From Ephemerocybe angulata (taxonomy: Eukaryota; Basidiomycota; Agaricomycetes; Agaricales; Psathyrellaceae): DNA of 64,000 nt. The stretch spans positions 434,001 through 498,000 of the forward strand of contig JAACJK010000221.1 in the NCBI GenBank assembly GCA_013368325.1. Reading direction: 5' to 3'. The position numbers were made by a program, and so were the translations under genes. Positions within the stretch are counted from its first letter, which is position 1. Each line of letters starts with the position of its first letter. Below are positions 10,046-21,945 of the stretch, piece by piece. The notes below the pieces were generated by a model that saw only the letters and a program-made list of their open reading frames with translations, was not told where the DNA came from and did no database searches.

Positions 10046-11888
10046 TCAAGAGCAAAACTTTGAACGACTAACGCGGGCGTGGACTTGATGAAGAAATATG
10101 GTGGCATTCAGGCCCCGGTGGACCTGATCGAAACTTGTATTATCAAGGCACATGTCGACCCACCAGCGCGCGTCGCATGAACGGAGGGTCTCCTCAATAT
10201 GAGGGTCCTCTGCTTCACAGTTTTCCAGCTCCAGCCTGGATTCCGGACGCATGGAAGGCTTTCTTGACAGGAAGTGGAAGAGGAAGTCTTCGCGATCCTG
10301 GTCAGGAACAGTTAATCCTTGGTCTGAAGCGGCGTTCGCGTTGGTGTCAGCTTCAGTCAATGGTGTACACCATAAAGACAAAGAACGTACCTTTGAGGAT
10401 ACGGACGTACTGTCGTCGATCTGGATCAGACCTAACCACGAAGTTCATCCACAAATCACCACATCGCCACTGGTTGTCGATAAAGTCGAGTAAAGACTTG
10501 TGGTAGAACTTGATGAGGGAAGTCCTGTCTTCTGGAGGCGGGAGAGAGACCAGGGACGGTATGCATCCAAGGAGGCGTTCGGCCTCGCCAACAGTGGAGT
10601 CCATATAGTACCTCCAAAATAGTGCCGGGACCCTTTTCGAATCTTCGACTCGCTCCTCGTGAACAACCCAGATCCACTGGACAGTAGATAAAGGGTCAGG
10701 GGAGGCATTTAGGATAAGTGTGTAGAGTGTATCCAGCGCTCTGAAAGGCTTGGACAAATCACCAGACTTTTCGAGGTTCAAGACACGGTCCAGCTGCTTT
10801 TGGGGAAGGTTGGAAGGGTCCTCGACGAATCGTACCACTGTTGCTGCATAGATGAACTGGCCAGAAGCATTGGAAACAATGCTGCGGATCTGCTCCAAAG
10901 TCGGCCAAGAGGGAGGGAGACAGTATCGGCGGCGTATCGCAGCGAATTTGGACTGTAGGAATAGTTCAATGTCGGAATCCGGATCGTACTTGTCGTCGAG
11001 GAAGAGCTCCAAGGTAGATTCTGTGGCGTTGGAGAAAAATGTCGATAAGATGCGCTCGGGGCGGCTGACGGCAACGATACGGAAGGGAAAGCATGGGTCG
11101 GTAGCCGCACGGAGGAGGAGGCTAAGTATCTCGAGCTGGTCCTTTTCTTTTATTGACTGCGCTTCTTCTTCTTCCATCGGCCTGTTGAAAGGGTTCGTGG
11201 CCTCGCACTCGTCAATTCCGTCAATTATTATGACCTTTGGGGTGGTAGATGCGTCGATTTGATTGTGAAGATGCCGAAGCGGTTTAAGGATAAGCTCCTC
11301 GAGCTGGTCGATCAGTCTTGTTCTGAAAACGGTGGGGTCGTGATCGATAGTCGAAAGGATATGTTGGTCGAGAGCAGATAGGCTAGGGTGCCTTCTCAGC
11401 TGGTAGGCAAGTGTCGAGACGAAGCATCGCTTCAAGCGCCTATCCTCCGATCCGGAGAAGGACGAGAAGAAGAAGCTCGCAGCGAGAATGCCTTTTTCGC
11501 TACAAGACTCCGCCACTGACCCTGCAATCGCCGTCTTTCCTGTTCCCGCAGGCCCAGTGAGCCATAAAATCTTCTTCGGCTCCTCGTCCATGTCCCCAGT
11601 TGTAATCCAACTGATAATCTCATCCTGCACGGCTACCCTGGTATATGGATGGCACTTGGGCGCATCGCAACGCTCGTCCGAGTTGTGCGCCGCGCCTGCC
11701 GATATATTCTCCTCGAGGCCTATGGGAGCGGCTCTGTCACTAGGAAGAGATGACACGAGGCTAGGATACGCACGTTCAAGGGCGCTCTTGCCAGAACTTC
11801 GATTGTTATAGGTCGCGTTGCCAGCTACGTTATGAACGTTGAGATTGGTGATGCTGAAGTCGTGTGCATTATTCAGGAGCTGGGTCAT
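10046..11888 (-). CDS. NACHT NTPase (NLR-like), repeat-less, about 590-600 aa
   Basis: STAND-class NTPase of the fungal NLR group, which act as intracellular switches in non-self recognition and regulated cell death. Exon 1 is 10391-11888. The last exon ends at 10046; the intron starts GTACGT at 10390 and has two in-frame acceptors, at 10324 (67 nt, preferred) or 10351 (40 nt). Walker A GPAGTGKT is at residues 112-119, Walker B VIIIDGIDEC at 219-228, and an arginine-containing VAVSRPE follows near 273. The first 30 residues carry the short HDFSITNLNVHNVAGN motif, a kind that often opens agaricomycete NLRs. There is no large effector domain, and no WD40, ankyrin or TPR repeats follow; the C-terminal 250 residues are helical. 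It starts about 1.2 kb from, and divergently to, the NACHT-WD40 gene. Confidence 0.88.
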
Positions 11889-13097
11889 GCTGAGGAGGTT
11901 TCTCGAGGAGGGTTCAAGAACGTGGAGGAGGAACCTGGGGGAACTTCTCGCTGGGCACTGGCAACCTGGGTGTCAGAACGGAGTTTGAAGATGCGATGTG
12001 TAATCCTGTGCCTGGGAAGCATTTAAGCGCCCAAGAAACACCGGCGGTGTCCTTTGAAGTCGTTTGGACTCCATCGACCATTTACTTCCAGGGTAAAGTG
12101 CCCATCTAAGGTAAGTCAATATTTAGCATTTGTCCCTCCACAGGCTCCCCACCAGTTGCTCTTTTCGCTGTTCCACAGTCCAAGGGTGCGGGTACGATGA
12201 GAATTGATTGTCCACTTTGATGTTGATGGACAGTGTACACACACACACACTGTATGTGTGGGTTCCACAACGAACACACCCATAACAAGCTCAAGTCCAT
12301 CGACCGACGTACACACTGACTATCGCCGGAAACGCACACATGGCACGACATTGCCAAACCCAGGAAGAACAAGCCATCGCTCACTCCCAGTCGTCCAAGA
12401 CTCACCGACGAGAACTTGCTAGATGACCACTGAAGATGGGCGACCTGCGCATCCCAATGGCTACTGTGCCTTACTTTCCTTTCAGGGCCCCCTCCTTGAG
12501 ATCGCCTGCCTGTATCCAGGCACCAACCGCTGGGGACGGGGCCATCTCAAGGACAAGTATCCCCAGGCGCTGCCGCATCTGTAGTGAACCAGGGATGAAA
12601 GCTTGGACGAAGCATCCAGGGTATGAGCTGACATGGCTGCGTCTGGCGGGCCATCGACCTCCGGCCCACAAGTTTCTCAAAATGAACGCGCCCACGATGG
12701 CGATGTAAAGGGACCGTGTTTTTGCGGTTGTACAAAGTTTCATCGCTGCTTTACTGGAAAAGGTTTAAGTAAGTCTGCGACTTAAGTTTCTGCATGTGCT
12801 TGCTGAAGAAATGGCATGGGCGCCTATTTGTGGAGAACTTGGGGGGGCTTTTGAGTTCGCTTACTCTGCAACTACAGTCCGCGATGGTAATGGATTTAGA
12901 AAGCGCAATCACATACTGCGAAAGGGTATAGAGCATGGACTCGAGGAATATTCGGTGTTTATCGAGCTCGACCGACTTCCTGGGCACAGTGTGGCGGAGC
13001 AGCGGAGTCCGAATCCGAGATTTCCTGTGTGTGTGCATTCTTCCAAGTTCAAGTCCGTCACCACCACACCCTCAACCACGCCTCTCGATCCACTCAG
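11889..13097. promoter_or_regulatory. Shared upstream region of the divergent NACHT genes
   Basis: About 1.2 kb between the two divergent NLR start codons. It contains a short CA repeat flanked by TGTATGTGTG (about 12236-12262), able to form a small hairpin. No third gene is convincing, although two overlapping frames exist near 12440-12740. It may act as a bidirectional promoter; this is inferred from gene layout only. Confidence 0.35.
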
Positions 13098-16000
13098 ATG
13101 GCAGAAGTACCAGGAAAGAAGAAACCCAAAGTTAAACGGGGTTGGATGAAGCAGATGAAGGATGTCTTCAAGTGCAGTGGGTCTAAGACGCCGAGGTCGG
13201 AGACCCCGAGCCTTGCTGAAGGATTCAAGCTGGGGGGTCCAAGTACCCAGAGTGACCATGAACATGGCGCAGGATCGGCCTTTCTCGATGGGCGCTCGAA
13301 TCAGGACCCTCTAGAAGTGCCTCTCAACTCCGTGACCACTCCCCAATTGGCCTGCGATGACCCTAAAGGAGAGGCCGAGCGACCTCTGATCAAGGACTCC
13401 CGTGACGACACCATGCCGGAGAGTGTTTCTTATGCTTTCAGACCCGAGGCCGGCATTTCTGTTCCAACAGAGGGCATTGGGAGCAAGCTCTATGGGGTGG
13501 TGAAGACTACGTTGCGATTGGTGGCCGAAATGGGCGACGTCTTTCCGCCGGTGAAGAGTACTGCTGCAGGGCTGCTCTTTATCTTCGACCTTATCGATGT
13601 GAGTCCTCCGACCATACACCTCCGAATACCCTTCTCTAACATGAAGGCCAGGCTTATGGAGAGAACCACGAAGAGTTCAACAAGCTCCTTGACAGGGTCA
13701 AGATCCTATCAGCGATCCTTGCATCCTGTCCAAAGGATGTCCCGGAGGAGGTGCTCGATCGATTTCGTGGTCTCTCACTGTAAGAGCATAATCTAAAAGT
13801 GTTCGGGTTCTTCTACTTAACTTCTGGCTTTAGCACACTGCTTGAGAAGGAGGAGTCGTTGAAACAGAAGCTCGAGAATAGGTCGAGGGTCGACAGAGTG
13901 ATCCTCTCTGCTCAGGACAAGGAAGAGATTATTAAACACACCCAGGAGATCAAGATAATCATCGAGATTGCAGTAGTAGGACCCTCCAAAACTCATGTCA
14001 CGCCCAATACTGAACTCTTCTAGTTCACGTCGGTTACCCAGAACGACGTTCGGACGATACAAGCTGTCAGTGAGGTTAGATGGTTGAAGGAAAATGTCAC
14101 GGGTACGTTGCCCGTACCGCTGTCGTGCGTCGTCTGACTCGAAGCTTCTACAGTCATCGAGCAAGCATCCGGCGGTCTGCGCAGCACGGAGAACGACATC
14201 GAGTTCTTACGGAAATCTGGTGTGCACTGTTGCTGGATTCTCATGTGTTTCGCTAACCAAATGTATACTTACAGAACTTCTGGGGAAGCTCGGAGAAGTG
14301 AAAGGAGCCGAATACGATAACCAGAAACGCGGTGGCGGCTGTACCCCTGGCACCAGGATCTCCCTCCTGGGTACCCTTCTCATCTGGGCTATGGACCGAG
14401 ACTCCGCCCATCTCTTTTGGCTTAGTGGACCAGCCGGGACTGGAAAAACGGCGGTCTGCAAGACCTTTTGTGCTCAACTTGCCCAGCGAGGTACCTATGG
14501 GGCCAGTTTCTTGTGCGCGGTCCAAGGGAAGGATCTGCAGGACGTATACATGATCATCCCAACTGTGGCGAAGGTTCTGGCCAAGGAACGACCCGAATTT
14601 GGCAAAGCCCTGGAGCAGATTATTCTGAACGACCGAAGGTGCAAGAGTCCGAAGGTGATGTCTTTGAACGACCAGTACTCGAAGCTCATCCTTGAGCCTG
14701 CCGCAAAGGTTTTCACTCCCGACGATCTTCTCGTGGTCTGTATAGACGCTCTCGACGAATGCGAGGACAAGCACGCCATCAGGATGCTTGTCAGCACGCT
14801 GTCGCGTAAACCGACAGTACCCCTCAAGTTTTTCCTCACCAGTAGGCCTGAGATTGGGCTGAGGAAGGCGCTTCAATCATCTGGCAAACAGCTGTGTCTC
14901 TTTGATATCGAAGAGTATGCCGTCAAGGCTGATATAATGCTCTTCCTCACTGGACAGTTCCGAGCGGTGCCTGCAATATACGAGGCTCACAAAGGCACTT
15001 GGCCTCCTCCTGAGATCGAAAAAATCGCCGAGTTCTCTGGGAAGCTATTCATCGTTGCCTTCACCGCCTTTAAGTACATCACAGCCCCGAACGGAGTCTG
15101 CCTCGAGAGGTTCAAATGTTTTACTGACCGTGCTTCTGTCCGTGGCGTTGACGCTCTCTATGATGGAATCATGGCAGAAGTGTTCAAGGATCTTAAACTC
15201 GAAGAGCAGGACCTCGTGCACTCGTGCTTGTCGCTTCTTGTCGCCGCACGCAGGCCCCTTTCACCTCATGACTACAGCAGATTGCTCAACAAAGACACAT
15301 ACCTAATCCGAGAGACTTTCAAGGTACTTCACTCCGTTGTCCAGGTCCCTGAAGAAGGCGTGCACAATGCTGGCATATCAACCTATCATGCCTCATATGT
15401 CGACTTCCTCACGTCGCATACAACCAAGAAACGACGATGGGCCGTTGAGAAGACTGCTGCCCATTCAGCCGCCGGGGAAGCCTGCCTCCGCATCATGAAT
15501 TCAATGCTTCGCTTCGGTATCTCAGGGGCCCAAACATCTTACCTGAGCAACGATGACCAGCCAACTCCTCTGAAACTTCCGTCGGAATTGGCCTACGCGT
15601 GCACAGCCTGGGGCGACCACGTCATATATGCTGGACTCGAGTCTGAAACACAACAGCGGAAGGTCGAGGCGTTTCTGAGGAAAGAGAAGTGTTGGTACTG
15701 GCTGGAGGCCTTGAGCGTGCTCAGGGCTGTGGAATATGGCTACAGGATCCTCTAGGCTCTGGACGATATCAAAGGTGGGTCTTCCTACTCACGCATCATA
15801 GGAGCTAGTGGATTGATATTCAAGATAGGAAACAACCTCGATGGAACTCCAATATCTGTCAGACAGCCTTGGAGACATTGTCCACACATTCAAGACACCC
15901 ATATCCCACAGTGCCCCACATCTATACCTCTCCGCAATTCCATTCGCAAAAGTGCTAAGTACCGAAGTCCCAAAATTCCTTCCTACCTTCGAATTCATTC

Positions 16001-18250
16001 CTACCGTCCATTACCGTCCTGGATCGGACCACGAAATGCTCCGTATCAACGTTGGGGTAGACAAGGAGTGCGAATCTCTGGCGTTTTCTCCTGATGGCCA
16101 GTACCTCGCCACTGCTATCTACTCCAGCCAATCGAACACATCAAATGTTGTTGTTTACACTCGGGATGGTCAGCGCGCCTCAGAAGTAACCCCTATGAAG
16201 CACCCAGCCTGTGTTCGCTCCGTTGCATTCTCCCCCGACGGGCGGTGCGTTGCTTCTTCCTCAGATGACAGGGTCATTAGAATATGGGACCTTCAGACTG
16301 GAATCGCCACCTCTGAGCTTTCACAGGGCCATACCGATATAATCTGGGCGGTGGCATATTCTCCTGATGGCAAGTATATTGCTTCAGGATCCGACGACCA
16401 AACCATACGGCTCTGGGATGTCCAAACTGGTCTTCCTGCCTTTCAGCCACTCGTGGGCCATAGAAACGCTGTTCATTCGGTGGCCTACTCCCCCGATGGC
16501 AAATACGTTGTATCAGGCTCAGCGGACGACACCCTTCGAATTTGGGATGTTCAGACAGGGCATGCCGCACTCGAGCCGATTACAGGACACACCAACTTGG
16601 TCCGCTCAGTAGCATACTCTCCCGATGGAAAACACATCATTTCCGGTTCATATGACTCTACGGTTCGATTGTGGGGTGTGTGCACAGGACAGGCAATTCT
16701 AGGGCCTATGGCGGGCCACACAGGCAGAGTCAATGCAGTGGCATTCTCCCCTGATGGGATGTTTGTGGTGTCAAGCTCAGGCGACAAGACGGTCCAAATT
16801 TGGGACGCTCAGACTGGGGAGGTTGCCTCGGATCGCCTCGAAGGCCATACACTTGCAGTTGCATCAGTCGCCTACTCTCCTGATGGAAAATGCATCGCGA
16901 CAGGTTCTTTCGACAGTACTATTCGATTTTGGGACGCTCATTTGGATCGGCCTGCCTCTGACCTTTCTCCAGGCACCAGCGCCAAAATTTTGGCCGTGGC
17001 CTACTCTACCGACGGAAAGTATGTCGCCTCAGGCTCCGATGATGGCTCGGCTCGAGTATGGAATGCCCTAACCGGAGCCCTCTCTTTCCCGCCAATTCGG
17101 ATAGCAAAGAACGTGGCGATCCTTTCCTTGGCCTACTCCTTTGATGGGGAATATCTTGTCTGTGGTTTACAAGATGCATCCATTCGTCTGTGGCATGCCC
17201 AAACGGGCAACCACAATGTGATGACAGGCCATGCAAAGGTCGTCTATGCTGTGGCATTCTCCCCTGATGGAGGCACCATTGCGTCAGGCTCGGGGGACAA
17301 GACCGTTCGACTATGGGATGGCCGAACAGGAGAACCCCGAGGCAAGCCATTGACTGGGCATACCGACCAGGTCATTGCCGTCGCATGGTCCCCCGATGGG
17401 AAGTACCTCGTGTCAGGCGCATCCGACAACACTGTGCGAGTTTGGGACCTCACTGGCGCTCAGCGTGTCTTTGAGCCCATGACAGGGCACACTGACGCCG
17501 TTTTATCGGTGGCCTACTCTCCAGATGGCCGGAATATAGCTTCCGGCTCCGTGGATAGGACTATTCGTCTTTGGGACGTCAAGACGAGGCAGCCTATTGG
17601 CACTATCACAGGTCACAGAAAGGCAGTTACATCTATCGTCTACTCTCCCGACGGCAGTCGCATTGCTTCATCGTCATACGACTGCACCATTCGGCTTTGG
17701 GACGCTCAAACAGGGGAGCTTGTTTCTCCTCCCCTCGTTGGCCATGGTTCGTCGGTGACATCAATTGCATTCTCCCCGACCGATGGTCGAATTGCCTCGG
17801 GTTCTTTCGACACCACTCTGCGGATTTGGAAGCGGCCTCCCAAGAACTTGACACCAACATTGGACCCAACCCAGACCCTGGACGGTATGCGTGCCGTCTT
17901 TCCGAGCATTCTGCTCACTGATTTTTTTTGCAGGTCCCATATATCTGCACGACTATCCGCACGGTGTTTTTACCGTCGGAAGCGATGGATGGCTGCGAAA
18001 TCCATCGGGTGATCTCCTTCTTTGGATCCCATATGCTCATCGCACTGGCTTATATTGCAACGGCCTCGAGCGTATCAACGGGAAGATTGCAACGACAAAA
18101 GTGGAGCTCACAAAGGCTGTCGCACATGGGGAGAACTGGCTCAAGTTAGTCCCCCAATTCTGATTCGTCTCATAGTTAAATCAACCTTCCCGTAGGTGCA
18201 GGGATCCTCCTTCACGCGGTGAAGTCCACTATCGCCCGTGGCCCATTTAA
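13098..18250 (+). CDS. NACHT-WD40 NLR with MLKL/HeLo-like N-terminus (possible break at 15753)
   Basis: Exons 13098-13598, 13652-13779, 13834-13972, 14024-14102, 14154-14219 and 14275-15755 give 797 codons in frame. The N-terminus (VFPPVKSTAAGLLFIFDLI, then charged helices) resembles the HeLo/MLKL-type four-helix bundles of fungal cell-death NLRs. The NACHT core has SGPAGTGKT (residues about 355-363) and LLVVCIDALDEC (about 456-467), then helical ARC2-like sequence ending YHASYVDFLTS. A TAG at 15753 ends this frame. After an acceptor at 15828 a second long frame encodes the usual linker (ISHSAPHLYLSAIPFA) and 14 WD40 repeats of about 43 residues, enough for two seven-bladed propellers. The 3' end splices at 17885-17933 and probably 18145-18195, ending ENWLKCRDPP... 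with TAA at 18250; without the last intron it would stop at 18163. No canonical splice bridges 15753-15828, so either an unusual intron exists or the gene is broken. Confidence 0.85.
15829..17840 (+). repeat. Fourteen tandem WD40 repeats within the NLR
   Basis: Repeats of about 129 nt share the pattern GH(x4-5)V-x-SVAYSPDGKxIASGSxDxTIRxWDxxTG. The first copy is degenerate and the seventh to ninth lack the GH dipeptide (for example PGTSAKI and RIAKNVAI). Repeats 2-6 and 10-13 are the most alike. They are ligand-recognition blades in fungal NLRs, where such arrays can recombine and change specificity. Confidence 0.9.
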
Positions 18251-18718
18251 AATCCCAGGCTGCTCCTGGCATATTTGGCGCCGCCACCATACCATTCTTC
18301 ATTGGGCGGCACCCCGACTCGTCATTCCGAGACTCTGAATCCTGTGCCATCATTGCTTTTCGTACGCCTCAACATTCCTCCCTGTACTCTTCAGACCCCG
18401 CTTCTATTTTTCTTTCCTTTCTTGCTACGTGCACAGTGCTCCATCCACGATCGCTGGTTTGCAAACCTATCTTAGACTCTGACAGTTTCGTTGACATGGC
18501 CTAATCCTGAGCTTCGTCTATAGTCTCGGCCCCAGATATCCTTCCCCGCTACATTATCTTTTGCCGTTTTCGATGTATTCTGATTCTCGCTTCGTCTTGT
18601 ACGTGTTTTAGCCTGCCCACATCTACTCGAGTTCTTTTTTATCCAGTATGAAGGTTGCTCATCCCCTAAACGCTTTCTCTTTTATCTGAACTTTATCTCC
18701 TCCTTCAATATGTGCAGG
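18251..18718. other. Intergenic stretch, T/C-rich
   Basis: About 470 bases of pyrimidine-rich sequence after the NLR gene, probably its 3' untranslated and flanking DNA. No gene seen. Confidence 0.4.
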
Positions 18719-19010
18719 CGTCTTGCAGATTCTTAGCGGCACCGCTCTGTGTGTGGGCCTTGGGAGAGAGATACGAAGGACTCCGACGCAATTAATGTCA
18801 ACCAGATATACGTCGTACAATCAACGGGCGCAGACTATGAGCAGTGGGTTGTCGCTCTTGCAGGATCATCTATGTCCGACCCGCAGGGCCAACACCACTG
18901 CATCTACGTCGACGGCTGGCACGATAATCCAAACCTCGACATCACAGCCGCTTCCACCTACACCCAAATCGCAACGTCCCATGTCCGACAAGAACTTGAA
19001 CTTACATCAG
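18719..19010 (+). pseudogene. Collapsed partial copy of the 411-aa protein gene
   Basis: The sequence matches 7469-7532 (end of exon 1 of the gene at 7407) almost base for base. It then jumps directly to the equivalent of 7938-8135 (end of intron 3 and exon 4), skipping about 400 bases. A further jump omits about 25 bases before matching tgtccgacaa.aacttg near 8170. Small indels (an extra ga in gggagagaga, and cc in caggccaac) shift the frame. No start codon or complete exon structure survives. It is in the same orientation as the parent gene, with the divergent NLR pair between them. Confidence 0.85.
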
Positions 19011-19236
19011 GCATACCACGACACAAGTTTTTTCATATACAGTACGCTAACGCACATACTCACACGATAATGCTGTGCTTATCGTTCATGGGAAGCAGGG
19101 AAGTTCTCTGGCCACTACTTGGCCGAGTTGAATACTCGACATAGACTGAGACTCATAGAGGCTGCCAGTGGTGGCCGTGGGAGGAGATCGCTCGGCGCAC
19201 ATCAAATGATCAACTCCCCACTTGTCTTGAACTACC

Positions 19237-20575
19237 ATGTCTGCGAAACTTGCTTATCAGAAGCCATCCGTTACGCTCCCAGAAATACCTCCAGAGATAT
19301 GGATCGAGATACTGCGGCATGCCACCGATGTTCCAGACAGCTTGGAGCATCCGCAACTACTGGTAGATCCCGAGCATTTTTACATGTTCAGGTTGTCAGG
19401 TCCTGCCACTCGAAGGCACAAAGCTGCGCTTGTGAGCTTCCACAGGTCCATGGTTTGCGTTGAAAATGACTTGCCGTCTCCTTCAGATCACCAAACGGTA
19501 CATTGTTCTCGTCTGCCGCGAGTGGTATGCCATCGGGATGCCGTTCCTCTACGAGCACATCTCCATCACCCGCCCTCGTCACGTCCACCAGCTCTCTGAA
19601 ACACTGTCAAAGACCATGACGCGAGGCGAGGTTAAGGAACCACTCGCCTTTGGCTGCTTCGTCAAAAGGCTGGACATGACTATGCCAGTGGCTCTGGACC
19701 CAGGAGTTCGGTCGGATGAAGGGTGTGGTACCGGCTTGCGCCAAGTTCTTGACCTCACCCCGAACCTTGTCACTTTAAACATGCCTTCGACGAGATCACT
19801 TCATCGGCAGATCGAGCGAATTCCAAGGGCAGCTATCCCAGGACTCCGAAGCCTTAATTGGACCAGCACAGGTGCCTCGCCCGCAGGGTTCAAACCGTTT
19901 CAGACCGAGTTTTTGGACTCGCACCCACATATCGAAAACTTGGACCTCACCAACCTGCATTCCGAAGACAAAGGTTCCCATATGTGGCCTTCCATTCGCA
20001 GACTGAAATGCCCATCCCCTATGGTAGAAGAGATTCGCTGGCAGTTCTCCTTCCCCAACCTCGAAGATGCATTTCTTTTCGTTGGTTTCGACGGTCTTCC
20101 CCATCTGGACTCGTTCTGTGCCGCGCATGGACGGCTGCTCAGGGTCATTCACCTGGTTGGCTATGAACCATGGCTCTCGAGTGTCATGGCCCAGGGTTTC
20201 CTATCGCTTCGAGATCGGTGCCCTATGTTGGAGGAGATAAACTTCACCAGCCCGCATAGTAGCGTCATACCCTCTCAGGCAGTGGCTTCGACAGTCACCC
20301 ACCAAGGCATACACACCGTTGGTTTCCACGCATCAACGCGCCAGCTATCAAAACGAAAGGCGAAGGACTTCTTGCAGAACATTATCACTTGGGCCCAAAG
20401 TCCGGCGACTCCCAACGCACGCACTCTGCGACTCATTTCGGAGGAGAACATCCTGCATCTACAGAGCAAGCATGCCAAGCTATTTAACACATTTCTGAAG
20501 GATTGTGTTTCCCGTAGTGCAATTGTAGTGGACAATTTTCGGAGGCCTTTGTACCCGAAGAACGACGAACTGTAG
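19237..20575 (+). CDS. F-box / LRR-like protein, 427 aa
   Basis: Two exons, 19237-19431 and 19487-20575, with a 55-nt intron (GTGAGC...CTTCAG) inside an otherwise typical agaricomycete F-box protein. The N-terminal F-box-like stretch is LPEIPPEIWIEILRHATD, followed after the intron by YIVLVCREWYAIGMPFLYEHI, the usual continuation. The rest consists of weakly repeating leucine-rich segments (TPNLVTLNMPS, IPGLRSLNWTS, HPHIENLDLTN, CPMLEEINFTS) as in LRR-like substrate-recognition regions. F-box proteins link substrates to SCF ubiquitin ligases. This family is greatly expanded in mushrooms and the substrate is unknown. The start is the first ATG in frame, with VTLPEIPPE soon after it. Confidence 0.75.
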
Positions 20576-21945
20576 ACATGCGTTATTACTTTATTTACAC
20601 GGATGCTCTCCGCACGAATACAAGAAATCGGAACACCTCACCTAGCTCTGACCGGTGTACGCATATTCTCGGCACTCGATCTGACGGTCAGAATCCAAGA
20701 TCAATCCATTTAGGCGCCCAAGGCCCAGGACGGATCGGAGGCGCCGTCTTGAGTTACCAACACCCGTAAGCCCAACTCGACAGCCCCGACGTAGGCGAAT
20801 ACGACCGACCATACCACGCTCGAACCGCACACCGACTCGCCCACCCAGAACCTGCAGACCCATCCTCTCCAACACCCAACATCTCACCCCAAACAAAACA
20901 ACCGAAAAAAGCCCCGAACAGCATTGGCAACTTCGTACACGCAGCCACCAGCCAGCCACCTCAAACCGACTTCACACACCAACAAATAGACTCGAAACCA
21001 GAACCTTGGGGTGTGGTGGAGCAGTTTCGAAAACCCAAACGCCAGTAACGGCTGGTCTCCAGCCTAACGAATAAAACCCCCTGACACCACACAACCCAAA
21101 ACCTCAAAACACCCCCCAAAACCAACGACAATACGAACAACAACCATAATATACACTAAATTCGACATCGACAACCGGGGTAGTATAATAGCTAGAGCTA
21201 GCGTATAGTAAGTTGTACGTTCGCACGTATATGAATGCATGCATGTAAGTATGGATGGATGGATGTGGCAGCCAACGCCTAGGCACTAATCGAATTTGCA
21301 CAAGTGAGAAGAGGCCGAGGAGCAGGCGTAGTAGTGGAGGGAGGGAAGGGCGCGGGGAGGGGAGAGGAGGGGACGAAAGGATGCTGGATGTTCGGGTGTC
21401 TGGACTGGATCCATGGGATAGCGGGAAGAATGGAAGGGATACGACAGGATGGATGGATCGGTGGATGGACGGGTTGAATGGGTGAATGCGAAGGAAGGAT
21501 GGGTGAATGGACGGGTGAATGGATGGATGGAGGAATAAGCAGCAGAACCGGCCAAGGGATAAAAACGGCAGGCAGAGAGTCAGTCAGTCGGGGTTGCCAA
21601 GGATTGCAGAGGCAGGCGGGGTATGGCTTGCAGCATTTGAGAGCGTGGGCCGCAAGAAAAGTAACAAAAATCAAAACGTGGTGGCGATGGCGGTGGTAAT
21701 GGCGATCGACAAAGCAGCGAGCGCGATGACGAAAAAAGCGAACGGTCGGTCGGGTAGCGAAAGGACGGTCGGATGGGCGAATGGATGGGTGTCGACAACA
21801 ACAACAACGACAGCGGTCGACGGGCAATATAATCGCGAAAAAAACAGCAACTTCTTCTCTTCTCCTCTCCTCCTCCTCTTCAGTTCGTCGGCGGGTGATA
21901 ACTCCTCCTCCTCCTCCTCCCCTTCTGTACCCTTCAAACAGCCCC
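20576..21945. other. Intergenic stretch with GGAT-type simple repeats
   Basis: About 1.4 kb between the F-box gene and the convergent DHH1. The 20.75-21.13 kb part is C/A-rich on the plus strand. From 21250 to 21540 there are scattered GGAT/GAAT tetranucleotide runs (for example 21249-21265 and 21447-21535). No supported gene; the part next to 21945 should contain the DHH1 3' untranslated region. Confidence 0.45.

Noticed and set aside
9729..10055. 108-codon minus-strand frame as another exon of the repeat-less NACHT gene
   Set aside because: The NACHT frame reaches a stop at 10046 with no good donor before it that would join this frame.
12236..12262. CA repeat with inverted flank between the NLR genes as a transposon end or recombination site
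   Set aside because: Too short, with no target duplication, no terminal repeat partner and no transposase nearby.
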